DNA of 64,000 bases from Streptomyces minutiscleroticus (GTDB lineage Bacteria > Actinomycetota > Actinomycetes > Streptomycetales > Streptomycetaceae). Both the position numbers and the translations under genes were made by a program. The notes under the pieces are model-generated. The model searched no databases. It saw only the letters and a program-made list of their open reading frames with translations, and had not been told where the DNA came from. Where the stretch lies: assembly GCF_014650875.1 (NCBI RefSeq), contig NZ_BMVU01000018.1, positions 1 through 64,000 of the forward strand, in the 5' to 3' direction. The first letter of the stretch is position 1. The number at the start of each line of letters is the position of its first letter. Shown here in pieces: positions 36,296-45,354 of the stretch.

Positions 36296-37467
36296 AGGCG
36301 AACTGCTGGACGGGACGCAACTCGGTCGAGGTGCAGGACGTGCCCGATCCCTCGATCCTCAACAGTCGCGACGCCATCGTGAAGATCACCTCGACGGCGA
36401 TCTGCGGCTCCGACCTCCACCTGCTCGACGGCTACGTCCCCACCATGGAAAAGGGCGACATCATGGGCCACGAGTTCATGGGGGAGATCGTCGAGGTCGG
36501 CCCCGGCATCAGCGACGGCACACTACGCGTCGGCGACCGGGTCGTCGTGCCCTTCCCCATCGCCTGCGGCGCCTGCGCGTCCTGCCGCGCGCAGCTGTAC
36601 TCGTGCTGCGAGAACACCAACCCCAATGCCGGCATCTCGGAAAAGCTCTTCGGCCACCCCACCAGCGGCATCTACGGCTACTCACACCTCACCGGCGGCT
36701 TCGCCGGCGGCCAGGCCGAATACGCCCGGGTGGCATTCGCCGACGTCAACGCCCTCAAAATCGAGTCGGACCTCAGCGACGAGCAGGTGCTGTTCCTGTC
36801 CGACATCCTGCCCACCGGGTACATGGGCGCCGACATGTGCGACATCCAGGAAGGCGACGTCGTCGCCGTCTGGGGTGCCGGGCCGGTCGGCCAGTTCGCC
36901 ATGGACAGCGCCCGCGTCCTGGGCGCGGAAAAGGTCATCGCCATCGACAAGGAGACCTACCGTCTCGACATGGCCGCCGCCCAGGGCTACACGACCGTCA
37001 ACTTCGAGGACGTGGACGTACGGTCGGCACTGCTGGAACTCACCGGCGGCCGCGGCCCCGACAAGTGCATCGACGCGGTCGGCCTGGAAGCCACCCACGG
37101 CGCCTCCCACGTCCACCTCTACGACCGCGCCAAGCAGGCGGTCCGCTCCGAGACCGACCGGCCACACGTTCTGCGCCAGGCCATCGTGTCCTGCCGCAGC
37201 GGCGGCACAGTGTCGGTCATCGGCGTCTACGGCGGGCTGATCGACAAGTTCCCGGCGGGCGCCTGGATGAACAGGTCCCTGACCCTGCGCACCGGACAGT
37301 GCCACGTGCAGAGGTACATGCAACCGCTGCTGGGCCTGATCGAACAAGGCACGATCGACCCCACCCGGATCATCACCCACCGCCTGCCCCTGACCGAGGC
37401 ACCAACCGGCTACGACCTGTTCAAGAACAAGAAGGACCACTGCGAAAAAGTCGTCCTCACACCGTGA
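36292..37467 (+). CDS. zinc-dependent alcohol dehydrogenase (formaldehyde-dehydrogenase-like)
   Basis: 391 residues. Catalytic zinc motif AICGSDLHLLDGY and GHEFMGEIVEVG, structural zinc loop ACGACASCRAQLYSCC, cofactor motif GAGPVGQFA, and conserved DKCIDAVGLEATHG and TGQCHVQRYM. It is parallel to the enzyme at 33786 but clearly diverged. ATG overlaps the SRPBCC stop and AAGGAGG precedes it. The stop is followed within a few bases by the end of a truncated MFS gene on the other strand, a likely rearrangement junction. Confidence 0.93.
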   Translation: MKANCWTGRNSVEVQDVPDPSILNSRDAIVKITSTAICGSDLHLLDGYVPTMEKGDIMGHEFMGEIVEVGPGISDGTLRVGDRVVVPFPIACGACASCRAQLYSCCENTNPNAGISEKLFGHPTSGIYGYSHLTGGFAGGQAEYARVAFADVNALKIESDLSDEQVLFLSDILPTGYMGADMCDIQEGDVVAVWGAGPVGQFAMDSARVLGAEKVIAIDKETYRLDMAAAQGYTTVNFEDVDVRSALLELTGGRGPDKCIDAVGLEATHGASHVHLYDRAKQAVRSETDRPHVLRQAIVSCRSGGTVSVIGVYGGLIDKFPAGAWMNRSLTLRTGQCHVQRYMQPLLGLIEQGTIDPTRIITHRLPLTEAPTGYDLFKNKKDHCEKVVLTP

Positions 37468-37656
37468 GAACCGCGCCGGCACTCCGAACCGGTCGACCAG
37501 CCGTCCGACCATCATCGGCACCGGTAGGGTCAGCGCGGTCGTCACACCGACCAGGACACCGATCGTCGCCAGGTCCAGGTGGGTGGCCCTCAGGAAGTAC
37601 AGCATCGACAGGGGCAGATACAGGCCCGTGCCCGCGGAGTCGACCGCCACTGCCAC
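37468..37656 (-). pseudogene. MFS transporter, N-terminal remnant
   Basis: Sixty-odd codons read VAVDSAGTGLYLPLSMLYFL and then a second helix ending PMMVGRLVDRFGVPARF, which is TM1, TM2 and motif A of an MFS exporter. The frame then runs antisense into the dehydrogenase gene and the rest is missing. It may once have served as exporter for the product of the adjacent terpene gene, but this is a guess. Confidence 0.65.
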
Positions 37657-37683
37657 CTACGGCCGCGTGGTGGGTGCTGGCGC

Positions 37684-40600
37684 TCATCGGCCGGTCGGCC
37701 GGCCTGTGACCGCTTGGGGGAAGGTGAACAGCTGCTCCGGGTCGTGGGCGGCCTTGACGCGTTGCATCTTCGGGTAATTCTCACCGTGGTAGGCCGCCTG
37801 CCAGTCGGCGAGTTCGGGGTCCATGCCGTTGGTGTAGCCGCCGGTGCCGAGGTGGGGCTGCATGGTGGCGTGGATGTCGCGTAGCCAGTGAAGTCGGCGA
37901 TCGACGTGCGCGCGATCGGTGAACTGGTGCCAGTAGGAGTGGTATTGCACGACGCCGACGGCTGCCCGGTGCGGAAAGGCCGTGGCGTTCGGGGGCCGGT
38001 CGCTGACAGCGCCGCCGAGGGCGTCGATGAGCAGACCGCCGGCTCCGCCCACGCCGGTGAACTGGTGCAGGTGATCGAGGGATGCCGCCATCTGGGCTGC
38101 TGATGCCGGACCGAGTGGTTCGCGCACGATGTGCGACTTGGCGGCGAAGGCGACCCGCGGTCCCCAGGTGCCGCCGCCCCAGCGGTCCGTCTCGTTGGCG
38201 GCCCGTGCGTAGTCGCAGGGGACGATCATCCGGTCGGTTTCGGGTCTGCCCACTGCGGCGACCAGCCGGTCCAGCACCGGATCGAGGTCGCTGGGCGTGC
38301 CGATGAAGGTTCCGGTCACAGTGGGCTGCGAAGGCGTGCCGGAGTCACTGAGCTGCTCGAAGGCACAGGTCACCGTACGTGGTGTGGCCGGGTCGGCGTT
38401 GAAGAGCGTCCAGCCGCGCAGTACCGCCGCGGTATCGGCGGTGGACCAGCTGACCAGGAACCTGGCGTAGGTGAGGCCGCGAATGTCTTCGGTGCCGAAC
38501 TCGAACGCGGTGACCGCGCCGTAGTTGCCTCCGCCTCCCCCGCACAGAGCCCAGAACAGGTCGTCGTCCGGGGACGGTGAGTCGGCGCGCACCCGGCGGA
38601 TGCGGCCGTCGGCGGTGACGATCTCGACTTCTTCCAGATGGTCGCAGGCCAGGCCCCAGGCTCGGGTGAACGCGGACAGTCCGCCGCCGAGGGTGACCCC
38701 GGCCAGTCCGATGGTGGGGCACCGGCCCAGCGGCAGGCCGGCTCCGGCGGCGGCCAGCGCCTGGTGGGCCTGCCGGCCCTTGACACCGGCGCCGAACCGC
38801 GCCCGTCCGTCGCCGACGGTGCTGGAGTTGAGGGAGCTGGTGTCCAGGACGAGTCCAGGGCCGGTGGAGTATCCGGCGTAGCTGTGCCCGCCGGAGCGCA
38901 GTGCCAACGGAACACGGCTCATGCGGGCGAAGTTGACGCATTCGACCACGTCGTGGGCATCGGCCGGGTAGGCGATCGCCTGCGGACGGATGCCATCGAA
39001 ACGTTGGTTGACCAGCAGGCGGGCTTGTTCGTAGGCGGCATGCTCGGGCCGGAGCAGCACACCGCGCAGGCTCGCCTCCAGTGCCGGCCAGTTCGCGGTG
39101 GAAGCGCTGGGGGCGGTACGGCGGGCCGGGATGGCCGGCAGTCGGGCGCTGCGCAGGGCGGAGAGGGTGTGGAGGTCGGTGAGCACCGGGTAGTCGAACG
39201 GCAGCGGCCGGGGGCCGACCTGATCGGGCGCAGAGGTGAATCCGCCATCGGTGTCCTGCTGCTTCAGCAGGTACGTGACCGCTCGGCCGAGGGCGAGCTG
39301 CTCGCTGTGCCGGGCGAGCACAGGGACGGCCTGGGCGGTGGAGAGCACGTCGCTGGGGTCGCCGGGAAGTTGGCCCCAGCCGCCGTCGGTGTGCTGCGTC
39401 GCGACGAGGCGCGCCACTGACCGGGCGGTGGCAGCGGCGATCCGGGCAGCGAAACCGGTGCTGGGCGCGGGGACCGCGTCCAGGGCGTCCAGGGCGCGCA
39501 GGATGGCGCTGGACTCGCTGACCGTCCAACTGCGCTCGAACGTGCCGTCGGACAGCTGGGCGTTGAGCACGAATTCGAGTGCACCAGCCAGAAGGCGCTG
39601 GTGCTGGTGCGCCCGGGGGGCCAGAGCGAGGATCGCACCGGCGGTCATGTCCAGGTCCGGGGCGTCGCCGCGGACCCAGGTGGGGAATGCGCCGTCCGGG
39701 CCGACGATGCCGGTCAGGTACCGGGTCGCCCTTGCCAGGGGTTCACGGTAGCGGTCGGGGTCGATGGCGTGCAGGAACTCCATGCAGCGGGCGGTGGTGT
39801 CCACGTCGGTCTGCTGCATGCCGGTGGCGAACGGCCAGCCCCCGTCCGGGGCCTGCCAGGACGCCACGAGATCAGCCATCCGGGGCACGAACCGTGCCAA
39901 GGTGTCCTCACCGGTGAAGGCAAGGCCCGCCACGGCGGTCAGCCACACGTCCTGGCTGTCCAGGAACGGCATACCGTCGTCGGCGTTGACGGCCAGGCAC
40001 AAACGCAGCAGACCGTCCTCGAGGACGGGGCTGCCGGGCCGGAACGTGCGCAGCGCGTGCAGGCCCAGCAGGTAGGTGGTGGCGCTGGCCTCCCACAGCA
40101 CCCGGTTGCGGCCCGCCGACATCAGCGACACCAGACGGCTCCGCTCCGCCTCGGTGACCATGTGCGGGCGGCCGCAGGCGTGCGCGTGAATGATACGAGT
40201 CGACAGCACGTGCACGTCGGTGAAGGTCGTGATGCCCTCCGGACCCACCGGAGCGGGAGCATCGCTGTCGTCCAGGGCCGAGCCACACAGCAGATGCAGC
40301 ACCGTGTTCAGCATGACCGCCTTGAGCCGCCCGCGCCCGGCAGTGCCGCTACCGACCGACATGGGCAGACCGGCGGCTTCGTCCAGCGCGCGATCGGCCA
40401 TGCCCGCCGGGTCGAGGCAGGCGTCGATCAGCAGGGCATCCAGCCTGCTCGCCCCGGGCCGGCGCCGGCGCAGGAAGCCGGTGAGCCCAGCCTGCTCACC
40501 GGGCTCAGCTCCTTGGGCACGCAGCAGGGCCAGCAGCAGAGTGGTCTCCAGCACGCGGCTGCCGCACCGGTCGTCCACATGGCCGGCCGCATCCACAGCG

Positions 40601-41589
40601 ACGGCCAAGTGCTGCGCCAGCGCACGAACGCCGCGCTCGGGAACATCGGCGGTGATGCAGCCGCCTGCGGGGTTGCGGTGGGTCTCTCGTTGCCAGGCAA
40701 GACAGCCGTCCCGTACGCGACGGATGATCGCGGCCCGCCCGCCGTGCGCGGCCCGGTCGAAGTCGTCCATGCGCTCGGCCAGCATGTCCCGGGCCAGTGC
40801 CGCGGCCCGGGAGGGGCTGCACCGGTGGTGGCGGGCGAGCACGCTGATGAGATTCTCCGTGCCCTCGTCCACCTCCCGCGGCGCGGAACGCAGGTCGTTG
40901 GCCCAGGCGATGATGTCGGCGGCCGCCTCCCGCAGTCCGTCGAGCCCGTCCGCTGCGGGCAAGGCCCGCTCCACCACGGCGCACACCGGCAGCACCGTGA
41001 TGGTGCGGCGGCGCAAAGCCAGGTAGTCGTCGAGTCCGAGGCGTTCGCCACGGGCGCGCAGCCGGATCTCGGTGACTGTGGCGTCGGCGAAGTCCCGGTA
41101 CAGCGCGAGGAAGCGCTGCCTCCAGGCCGGTCGGGCCGCGATTCTGGTGCGCTCCCACAGATCGGCGAGTGCCCGTACCGCCGGCGGGGCCGACACCGGG
41201 TACCTTGTTCCGTCCGCGGCGCTGAGCACGTCCAAAAGCCGGTCCAGCACATCCCGGGCCTGCTGCGGTGACTGGCCGTGCCGGTCAAAGCCGTCGTCGA
41301 CCGAAGCGATGAAGGCGCTCCACTGCGCGACCAGCACCAGCTCCGCCTGGACAGCCTGAGGAGCCAGCCAGCCGGCCATCCTCCCGTGCCCCATCCGCGC
41401 CAGCCGCCGCGTCTCCTCCCCACCAGTCACAAGGCCGTGGCGTGCCGCCCAAGAACGCACCTCGCGTTCGGCATGCACCCACTGGGAACTGCATACCGTG
41501 ACCACGTGCCCATTCAGGCAGGCATCGATACCTGGGCGGTCGACAGACCCGGTGAGCAGTGTCTGGCTCATGCCCCACTGACGGCTCAT
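37684..41589 (-). CDS. terpene synthase - cyclase barrel - BBE-type FAD oxidase fusion
   Basis: 1301 residues, three parts. (1) About 30-305: class I terpene synthase alpha domain with DDGFD (98-102, DDxxD) and NDLRSAPRE (231-239, NSE triad); the usual final RET-RY motif ends RETHRN. (2) About 315-815: squalene-cyclase/prenyltransferase-like barrel with DGGW, DGTF and DGGF repeats and TDVDTT (594-599), resembling DxDD of class II cyclases. (3) About 865-1295: berberine-bridge-enzyme-type FAD domain with RSGGHSYAGYS (His902) and GRCPTIGLAG (Cys957), expected bicovalent flavin ligands, and the ending NYPKMQRVKAAHDPEQLF. The order alpha-barrel-oxidase on one chain is unusual. ATG 41589 or ATG 41571 could be the start. 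Product unknown. Confidence 0.88.
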   Translation of the reverse strand: MSRQWGMSQTLLTGSVDRPGIDACLNGHVVTVCSSQWVHAEREVRSWAARHGLVTGGEETRRLARMGHGRMAGWLAPQAVQAELVLVAQWSAFIASVDDGFDRHGQSPQQARDVLDRLLDVLSAADGTRYPVSAPPAVRALADLWERTRIAARPAWRQRFLALYRDFADATVTEIRLRARGERLGLDDYLALRRRTITVLPVCAVVERALPAADGLDGLREAAADIIAWANDLRSAPREVDEGTENLISVLARHHRCSPSRAAALARDMLAERMDDFDRAAHGGRAAIIRRVRDGCLAWQRETHRNPAGGCITADVPERGVRALAQHLAVAVDAAGHVDDRCGSRVLETTLLLALLRAQGAEPGEQAGLTGFLRRRRPGASRLDALLIDACLDPAGMADRALDEAAGLPMSVGSGTAGRGRLKAVMLNTVLHLLCGSALDDSDAPAPVGPEGITTFTDVHVLSTRIIHAHACGRPHMVTEAERSRLVSLMSAGRNRVLWEASATTYLLGLHALRTFRPGSPVLEDGLLRLCLAVNADDGMPFLDSQDVWLTAVAGLAFTGEDTLARFVPRMADLVASWQAPDGGWPFATGMQQTDVDTTARCMEFLHAIDPDRYREPLARATRYLTGIVGPDGAFPTWVRGDAPDLDMTAGAILALAPRAHQHQRLLAGALEFVLNAQLSDGTFERSWTVSESSAILRALDALDAVPAPSTGFAARIAAATARSVARLVATQHTDGGWGQLPGDPSDVLSTAQAVPVLARHSEQLALGRAVTYLLKQQDTDGGFTSAPDQVGPRPLPFDYPVLTDLHTLSALRSARLPAIPARRTAPSASTANWPALEASLRGVLLRPEHAAYEQARLLVNQRFDGIRPQAIAYPADAHDVVECVNFARMSRVPLALRSGGHSYAGYSTGPGLVLDTSSLNSSTVGDGRARFGAGVKGRQAHQALAAAGAGLPLGRCPTIGLAGVTLGGGLSAFTRAWGLACDHLEEVEIVTADGRIRRVRADSPSPDDDLFWALCGGGGGNYGAVTAFEFGTEDIRGLTYARFLVSWSTADTAAVLRGWTLFNADPATPRTVTCAFEQLSDSGTPSQPTVTGTFIGTPSDLDPVLDRLVAAVGRPETDRMIVPCDYARAANETDRWGGGTWGPRVAFAAKSHIVREPLGPASAAQMAASLDHLHQFTGVGGAGGLLIDALGGAVSDRPPNATAFPHRAAVGVVQYHSYWHQFTDRAHVDRRLHWLRDIHATMQPHLGTGGYTNGMDPELADWQAAYHGENYPKMQRVKAAHDPEQLFTFPQAVTGRPTGR

Positions 41590-42069
41590 GGCACCACCGG
41601 CGCGAGGAGCGCGCCCGTCCTTCGCACCCCGTCGTCGGCGACGTCACCGTCATACACCGAGAAGCCAAAGGGCGGTACTCGCTCTCGCATCTCATCCTCC
41701 ATGCCGTCCGTTCGCGGCATGCGCCGCTCACCCCAGGACACCCTGACCAGGCCCGCCGGGGTCCAGGCCGCAGCGGTAAACCACCCCTCCGTGCGAATTC
41801 ACCCCCTCGGCGGTCATGGCATTGCCCGGGAGTCCCGACTGATCCCCCGCCTTATGAGGACCAGGGGCTGCTGTTGCTCGTCGGCCTTGCCGTCGGTGAA
41901 CGCGTCGTCGCCGTCCCGGACGCGCTGGAGCGGCACGTACTGAACATCCTGCACCGCGAGGGCGACACCCACGGCGCCCATACCGACGACTACCCCTGCG
42001 CCCTCGTCCTGTTCCTCGAGGCTCCGCACCACCCGCTGGACGGTGGCCTCGCCGAGTCCACGTCCACCG
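41590..42069. other. degraded stretch upstream of the terpene gene
   Basis: About 480 bp with no convincing gene. It must include the terpene gene promoter at its left end. The plus-strand piece near 41855-42040 (LLLLVGLAVGERVV, then PCALVLFLEAPHHPLDGGLA) looks protein-like but is not recognised. Confidence 0.35.
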
Positions 42070-42280
42070 GCCGACCTGACCGAGATCGCCCGCCTCCACG
42101 GCCTGCGGCCATGGATCGAGCAGAGCTGACAACAGATCAAGGACGAACTCGGCTGAGCCGACTTCCAAGTCCGCTCCAACCGTGCCATCGGCCGCCACCA
42201 GACCCTGGTCAACTGCGCCTTCTCCTTCTGCTGGGACCAGTGGTTCACCCCGCCCGGCCCCCTGGACGCCATCGCGCCGG
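42070..42280 (+). pseudogene. IS701/IS4-like transposase C-terminus with stops
   Basis: ADLTEIARLHGLRPWIEQS, then QQIKDELG, then ADFQVRSNRAIGRHQTLVN and CAFSFCWDQWF, the common ending of Streptomyces IS701-like DDE transposases. In-frame TGA codons at 42127 and 42154 replace Tyr/Trp-type positions, so the reading is dead. Only the last 70 codons remain. Confidence 0.7.
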
Positions 42281-42389
42281 GCCCCTGCACCCATCCGCTG
42301 AGGGTGAAGGGGTTCGCCCACCGGCGGGTGAGGAACGACGAGGGGGACGCCGCCGACCCGGCGGATCTGTTGCGGCTGGGACGGCTGCC

Positions 42390-42974
42390 GAAAGCATGGC
42401 CTGGCCCGGGAGTTCCACGACCGGCTGCACGGACAGGTGCGCGAAACGCTGGGCCGCGACGCGGCACCGACGGCCGGTGTGATCGACTCGCAGTCGGTCA
42501 AGGCGGACGCCGTCGTCGCAACGGACAGCCGCGGCTTCGACGGCGGCAAGCTCATCAACGGCCGCAAGCGGCACGTCCTGGTCGACACGCTCGGCCTGCT
42601 GCTGGACGTGAGGGTCACCGCCGCGTACACCGGTGACCGCACCGCGGCCCACGTGCTGCACGGGCAGGTCCGACATGCACCACCAGATGGAACTCCTCTG
42701 GGCCGACAGCGGCTACACCGGCGGCTTCGCCGCCCACTGCCTGGCCACGCTCGCGCTGGTCCTGCCGATCGTGAAACGCAGTGACGACATGCGCGGCTTC
42801 GTGGTGCTGTCCAAGCGGTGGATCGTCGAGCGGTTCTTCGCCCACCTGATGCGCATCCGCCCTCTGGTGCGCGACTTCGAACGCCGCACCGCCAGTGCCG
42901 AGGCGATGGTCTACTGGTCGATGACCCTGCTCATGACGCGCCGTCCTGCCCGGCCACACCCTGAGCGAGGGTGA
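42390..42974 (+). pseudogene. IS5-family transposase, frameshifted
   Basis: First frame: HGLAREFHDRLHGQVRETLG, PTAGVIDSQSVKADAVV (first catalytic Asp), FDGGKLINGRKRHVLVDTLG. After a shift near 42670-42680: LLWADSGYTGGF (second Asp), LPIVKRSDDMRGFVVL, KRWIVERFFAHL (Glu) and MTLLMTRR. The catalytic triad can be read but the shift and lost N-terminus make it inactive. Confidence 0.8.
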
Positions 42975-43467
42975 ACCGACCCGGCCGCCACTCGGCCGGC
43001 CAGCCCCACGAGATCAGGCGTTTCACCTTCGACCGCAGTGCCTCAACCGAGGCCGGCACCGCGTCCAGGCCGAACGCCACGGCCAACTCCTGCCAGGTCA
43101 GCGGCGCTTGGCAGAGCCGATGCCGGTCCGCGAGCGCGGTGAGGATGCGCTGATAGTCCACCGACAGCACCGATCAGACCAGCCCCTCACGCCGCATCGG
43201 TACCTGCGACTTCGGTTTCGCGGCCTGCTCAGGCATCGAGCGCGTGCCCTCGGCCTGCGGGCCGGAGGCGGCCTCTTGACCAGCGGCCATGCCCATGTCC
43301 GGAGCCAGGACGGCGCCCACCTGCCTGCGGGCAGTCGCCCACTCCTGCCATTCCTGCTCGGCCGCGGACAGTTCGGCCTGGAGGCGGTCTGCTTCCTCAC
43401 GCACCCCGTCGACTCGACGGCGAGCGGCGAGTTCGCGCTGTTCCAGCAGTCCGACAACCGACGGCAT
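42931..43467 (-). pseudogene. coiled-coil/winged-helix protein with a nonsense codon
   Basis: From ATG 43467 (GGGAG upstream) the frame gives a coiled-coil part (LLEQRELAARRRVDGVREEA, AELSAAEQEWQEWATAR), then QVPMRREGLV and a TGA at 43174-43176. It continues in the same frame as LSVDYQRILTALADRHRLCQ ... LTWQELAVAFGLDAVPASVE. I recall intact homologues in Streptomyces as ~190-residue proteins near insertion sequences, with Trp at the stop position, so TGG-to-TGA is likely. Function unknown. Confidence 0.55.
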
Positions 43468-43578
43468 CCGCGAGCTCCCGGGAGCGATGACACGACACGT
43501 CACCACTCCCGCCAAACCACCAACCCCATGCCTGACCAGCGAAAACTCCGCCTACAGATTCGGAACGGCAACAGCCGC

Positions 43579-44316
43579 TTACATCCGGAAACCTGCGGGT
43601 CCGCGTACTGCGGCCACAGCGAGTTCCTTGATGCGGGCGGCCGGGACGGGGATGCCGGTGGCCTGCTGGGCCCAGGCCACGAATTCCTGCGGAGCGAGAC
43701 CTGACGGCGGCTGCCCGATGTACGGAAGGGCGTACAGGGGGGTGTTGGGTTCGCTGCGCCAGCTCTCGGCCAGTGTGCCGAGGTCCACGGTGTCGAAGCC
43801 GAGAACGTCCAGCAGGTCGGCCACCTCCTTCTTGGCGTTCGCGTCGTCCCCGGACAGCGGCAGCGCGGTGCGGTCACCGGCTCCGGCAGGGCGGAACAGC
43901 TCCAGCAGCTGCTTGGGGCCGATATTGTGCAGTGCCTTCACCACCCGGCTGTCTGCGAGGTGGCGCTGCACCAGTTCACTGGAGGTCAGCTCGTTGCTGT
44001 CGAGCTGTGGAACCGAGAAGCCTGGATACAGCGCGTAGTTCATCGGGTCGATCACGGTCTTGCCGGAAAGCTCGGCTCGGGGCAGCCGCTCGTGGGCTGC
44101 CAGCGGCACGGCGGCGAGGACCACATCACCGGCGCTCGCCGCTTCGGCCGCGGTGGCCGCGCGGGCCCGACCACCGAGTCGTGCGACCGGACCGGCCAGC
44201 GTCTCGGGACCGCGGGAGTTGCTCAGGACGACGTGCAGGCCCGCGTCGACGGCACGGCGGGCCACCGCGACGCCCACCATGCCGGTTCCGATGATTCCCA
44301 GGGTCATTTGGCTCAT
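43579..44316 (-). CDS. F420/NADP-dependent oxidoreductase-like protein
   Basis: 245 residues. Rossmann start MTLGIIGTGMVGVAVARRAV, SNSRGPETLAG, VVLAAVPLAAHERLP, GKTVIDPMNY and a helical C-terminal domain. Proteins of this family (F420_oxidored) reduce substrates with NADPH or F420H2. ATG 44316 has GGAG nine bases before it; the longer open frame is ignored. It is divergent from a LysR regulator, with an operator-like palindrome between them. It is the intact relative of the frameshifted gene at 20570-21179. Confidence 0.88.
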   Translation of the reverse strand: MSQMTLGIIGTGMVGVAVARRAVDAGLHVVLSNSRGPETLAGPVARLGGRARAATAAEAASAGDVVLAAVPLAAHERLPRAELSGKTVIDPMNYALYPGFSVPQLDSNELTSSELVQRHLADSRVVKALHNIGPKQLLELFRPAGAGDRTALPLSGDDANAKKEVADLLDVLGFDTVDLGTLAESWRSEPNTPLYALPYIGQPPSGLAPQEFVAWAQQATGIPVPAARIKELAVAAVRGPAGFRM

Positions 44317-44438
44317 GCGTGTTCTCCGTTCAGGTCTCTCCGCCCCGCGGCGGTCGGCGAAGCGGCCGCTGCGGAGGGCTCGCACCCATCCCAGCGGTGA
44401 CGGCCCGGGCGAACAAGGACCAAGGCCCTCCAGCAGCG

Positions 44439-44453
44439 ATCACAAAATGTGAT
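44439..44453. promoter_or_regulatory. LysR-type operator candidate
   Basis: ATCACA-AAA-TGTGAT, a perfect 6-bp inverted repeat with the T-N11-A form of LysR boxes, in the gap between the divergent oxidoreductase and LysR genes, 12 bp before the LysR start. Confidence 0.6.
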
Positions 44454-44464
44454 AGATCAGAGTG

Positions 44465-45313
44465 ATGGAACTGAGGGCACTGCACTACTTCGTGACCGTC
44501 GCCGAGGAACTGCACTTCGGGCGGGCGGCACAACGGCTGAGCATCGTGCAGTCAGCAGTGAGCCAGCAGATCACCCGACTCGAACGCGAACTCGGGGTGC
44601 GGCTGCTGGAGCGCACCTCGCGGCGAGTGCGCCTCACCGCGGCCGGTGAACGAGTGTTGGCCGCAGCCCGGGAGACCCTCGCCGCGGCGGCCCGAGTGCA
44701 GGTAGTGGCCGGTGAAGGCGCCGCGGTCCTGCGGATCGGGACGGCCTCCTGTGCCACCTGGCGCCTTGACCGCGCGTTGGACCGCCTGCGCGTGAGTGAA
44801 CGCCCTGCCGAGCCGAAGCTGATCGATCTCCCGGTGAGCGCGCGCTTGGCCGCCGTCCGCAACGGCGAGCTGGACCTGGCGCTGGTACGGGGCGCGATCG
44901 CCTCGTCATCCATGACGGTGGTGCGTGCTTGGTCCGAGCCGGTGCACGCGGTGCTCGCGCGCGATCACCCTGCCGCCGGCAGGCCGGCGGTCAGCCTGCA
45001 TCACCTTGATCCACGCGGACTGCGGCTCCCCGCCCGTGACAGCGACCCGCCACTGCACGACGCGTTCCTCGCCGCCCTGCCCGTGGCCCCGCTGCGCCCG
45101 CCCGCCGGAGACCTGTCCAACGTGCTGTTCGAGGTGGGCCGCGACCCCGGGGGCTGGACACTGATGCCGGCCGAGCAGCTCACCGGGTCCCGTTCCGAGC
45201 GGTTGATCCATGTACCGTTCGATCCGCCCGTGGCCGTCGACGGCCACGTCGTCACCTCACTGGCCACCCCGAAGCCGTGCGTGACATCGTACGTGGCCGC
45301 ATTCGCGGACTGA
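44465..45313 (+). CDS. LysR-family transcriptional regulator
   Basis: 282 residues. N-terminal winged helix (MELRALHYFVTVAEELHFGR, LSIVQSAVSQQITRLERELG, RLLERTSRRVRLTAAG) and a periplasmic-binding-like effector domain, slightly short for the family. The ATG at 44465 gives the canonical MELRALHYF start; a GTG one codon earlier is in frame. It is expected to control the divergent F420-reductase-like gene through the palindrome in between. Confidence 0.92.
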   Translation: MELRALHYFVTVAEELHFGRAAQRLSIVQSAVSQQITRLERELGVRLLERTSRRVRLTAAGERVLAAARETLAAAARVQVVAGEGAAVLRIGTASCATWRLDRALDRLRVSERPAEPKLIDLPVSARLAAVRNGELDLALVRGAIASSSMTVVRAWSEPVHAVLARDHPAAGRPAVSLHHLDPRGLRLPARDSDPPLHDAFLAALPVAPLRPPAGDLSNVLFEVGRDPGGWTLMPAEQLTGSRSERLIHVPFDPPVAVDGHVVTSLATPKPCVTSYVAAFAD

Positions 45314-45354
45314 TGCCCAGAAGTCGACGACCGACGGGCGTCCCGGTCCCGGGA

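Noticed and set aside
39601..41271. Open frame of 556 codons opposite the terpene fusion gene
   Set aside because: No domain resemblance; the minus-strand protein has intact motifs along the same span.
37684..41589. Idea that the terpene fusion is an artefact of two genes running together
   Set aside because: The frame has no stop, the linkers are of normal composition, and no internal ribosome-binding site with a start codon was noticed at the domain borders; kept as a true fusion, with sequencing as the test.
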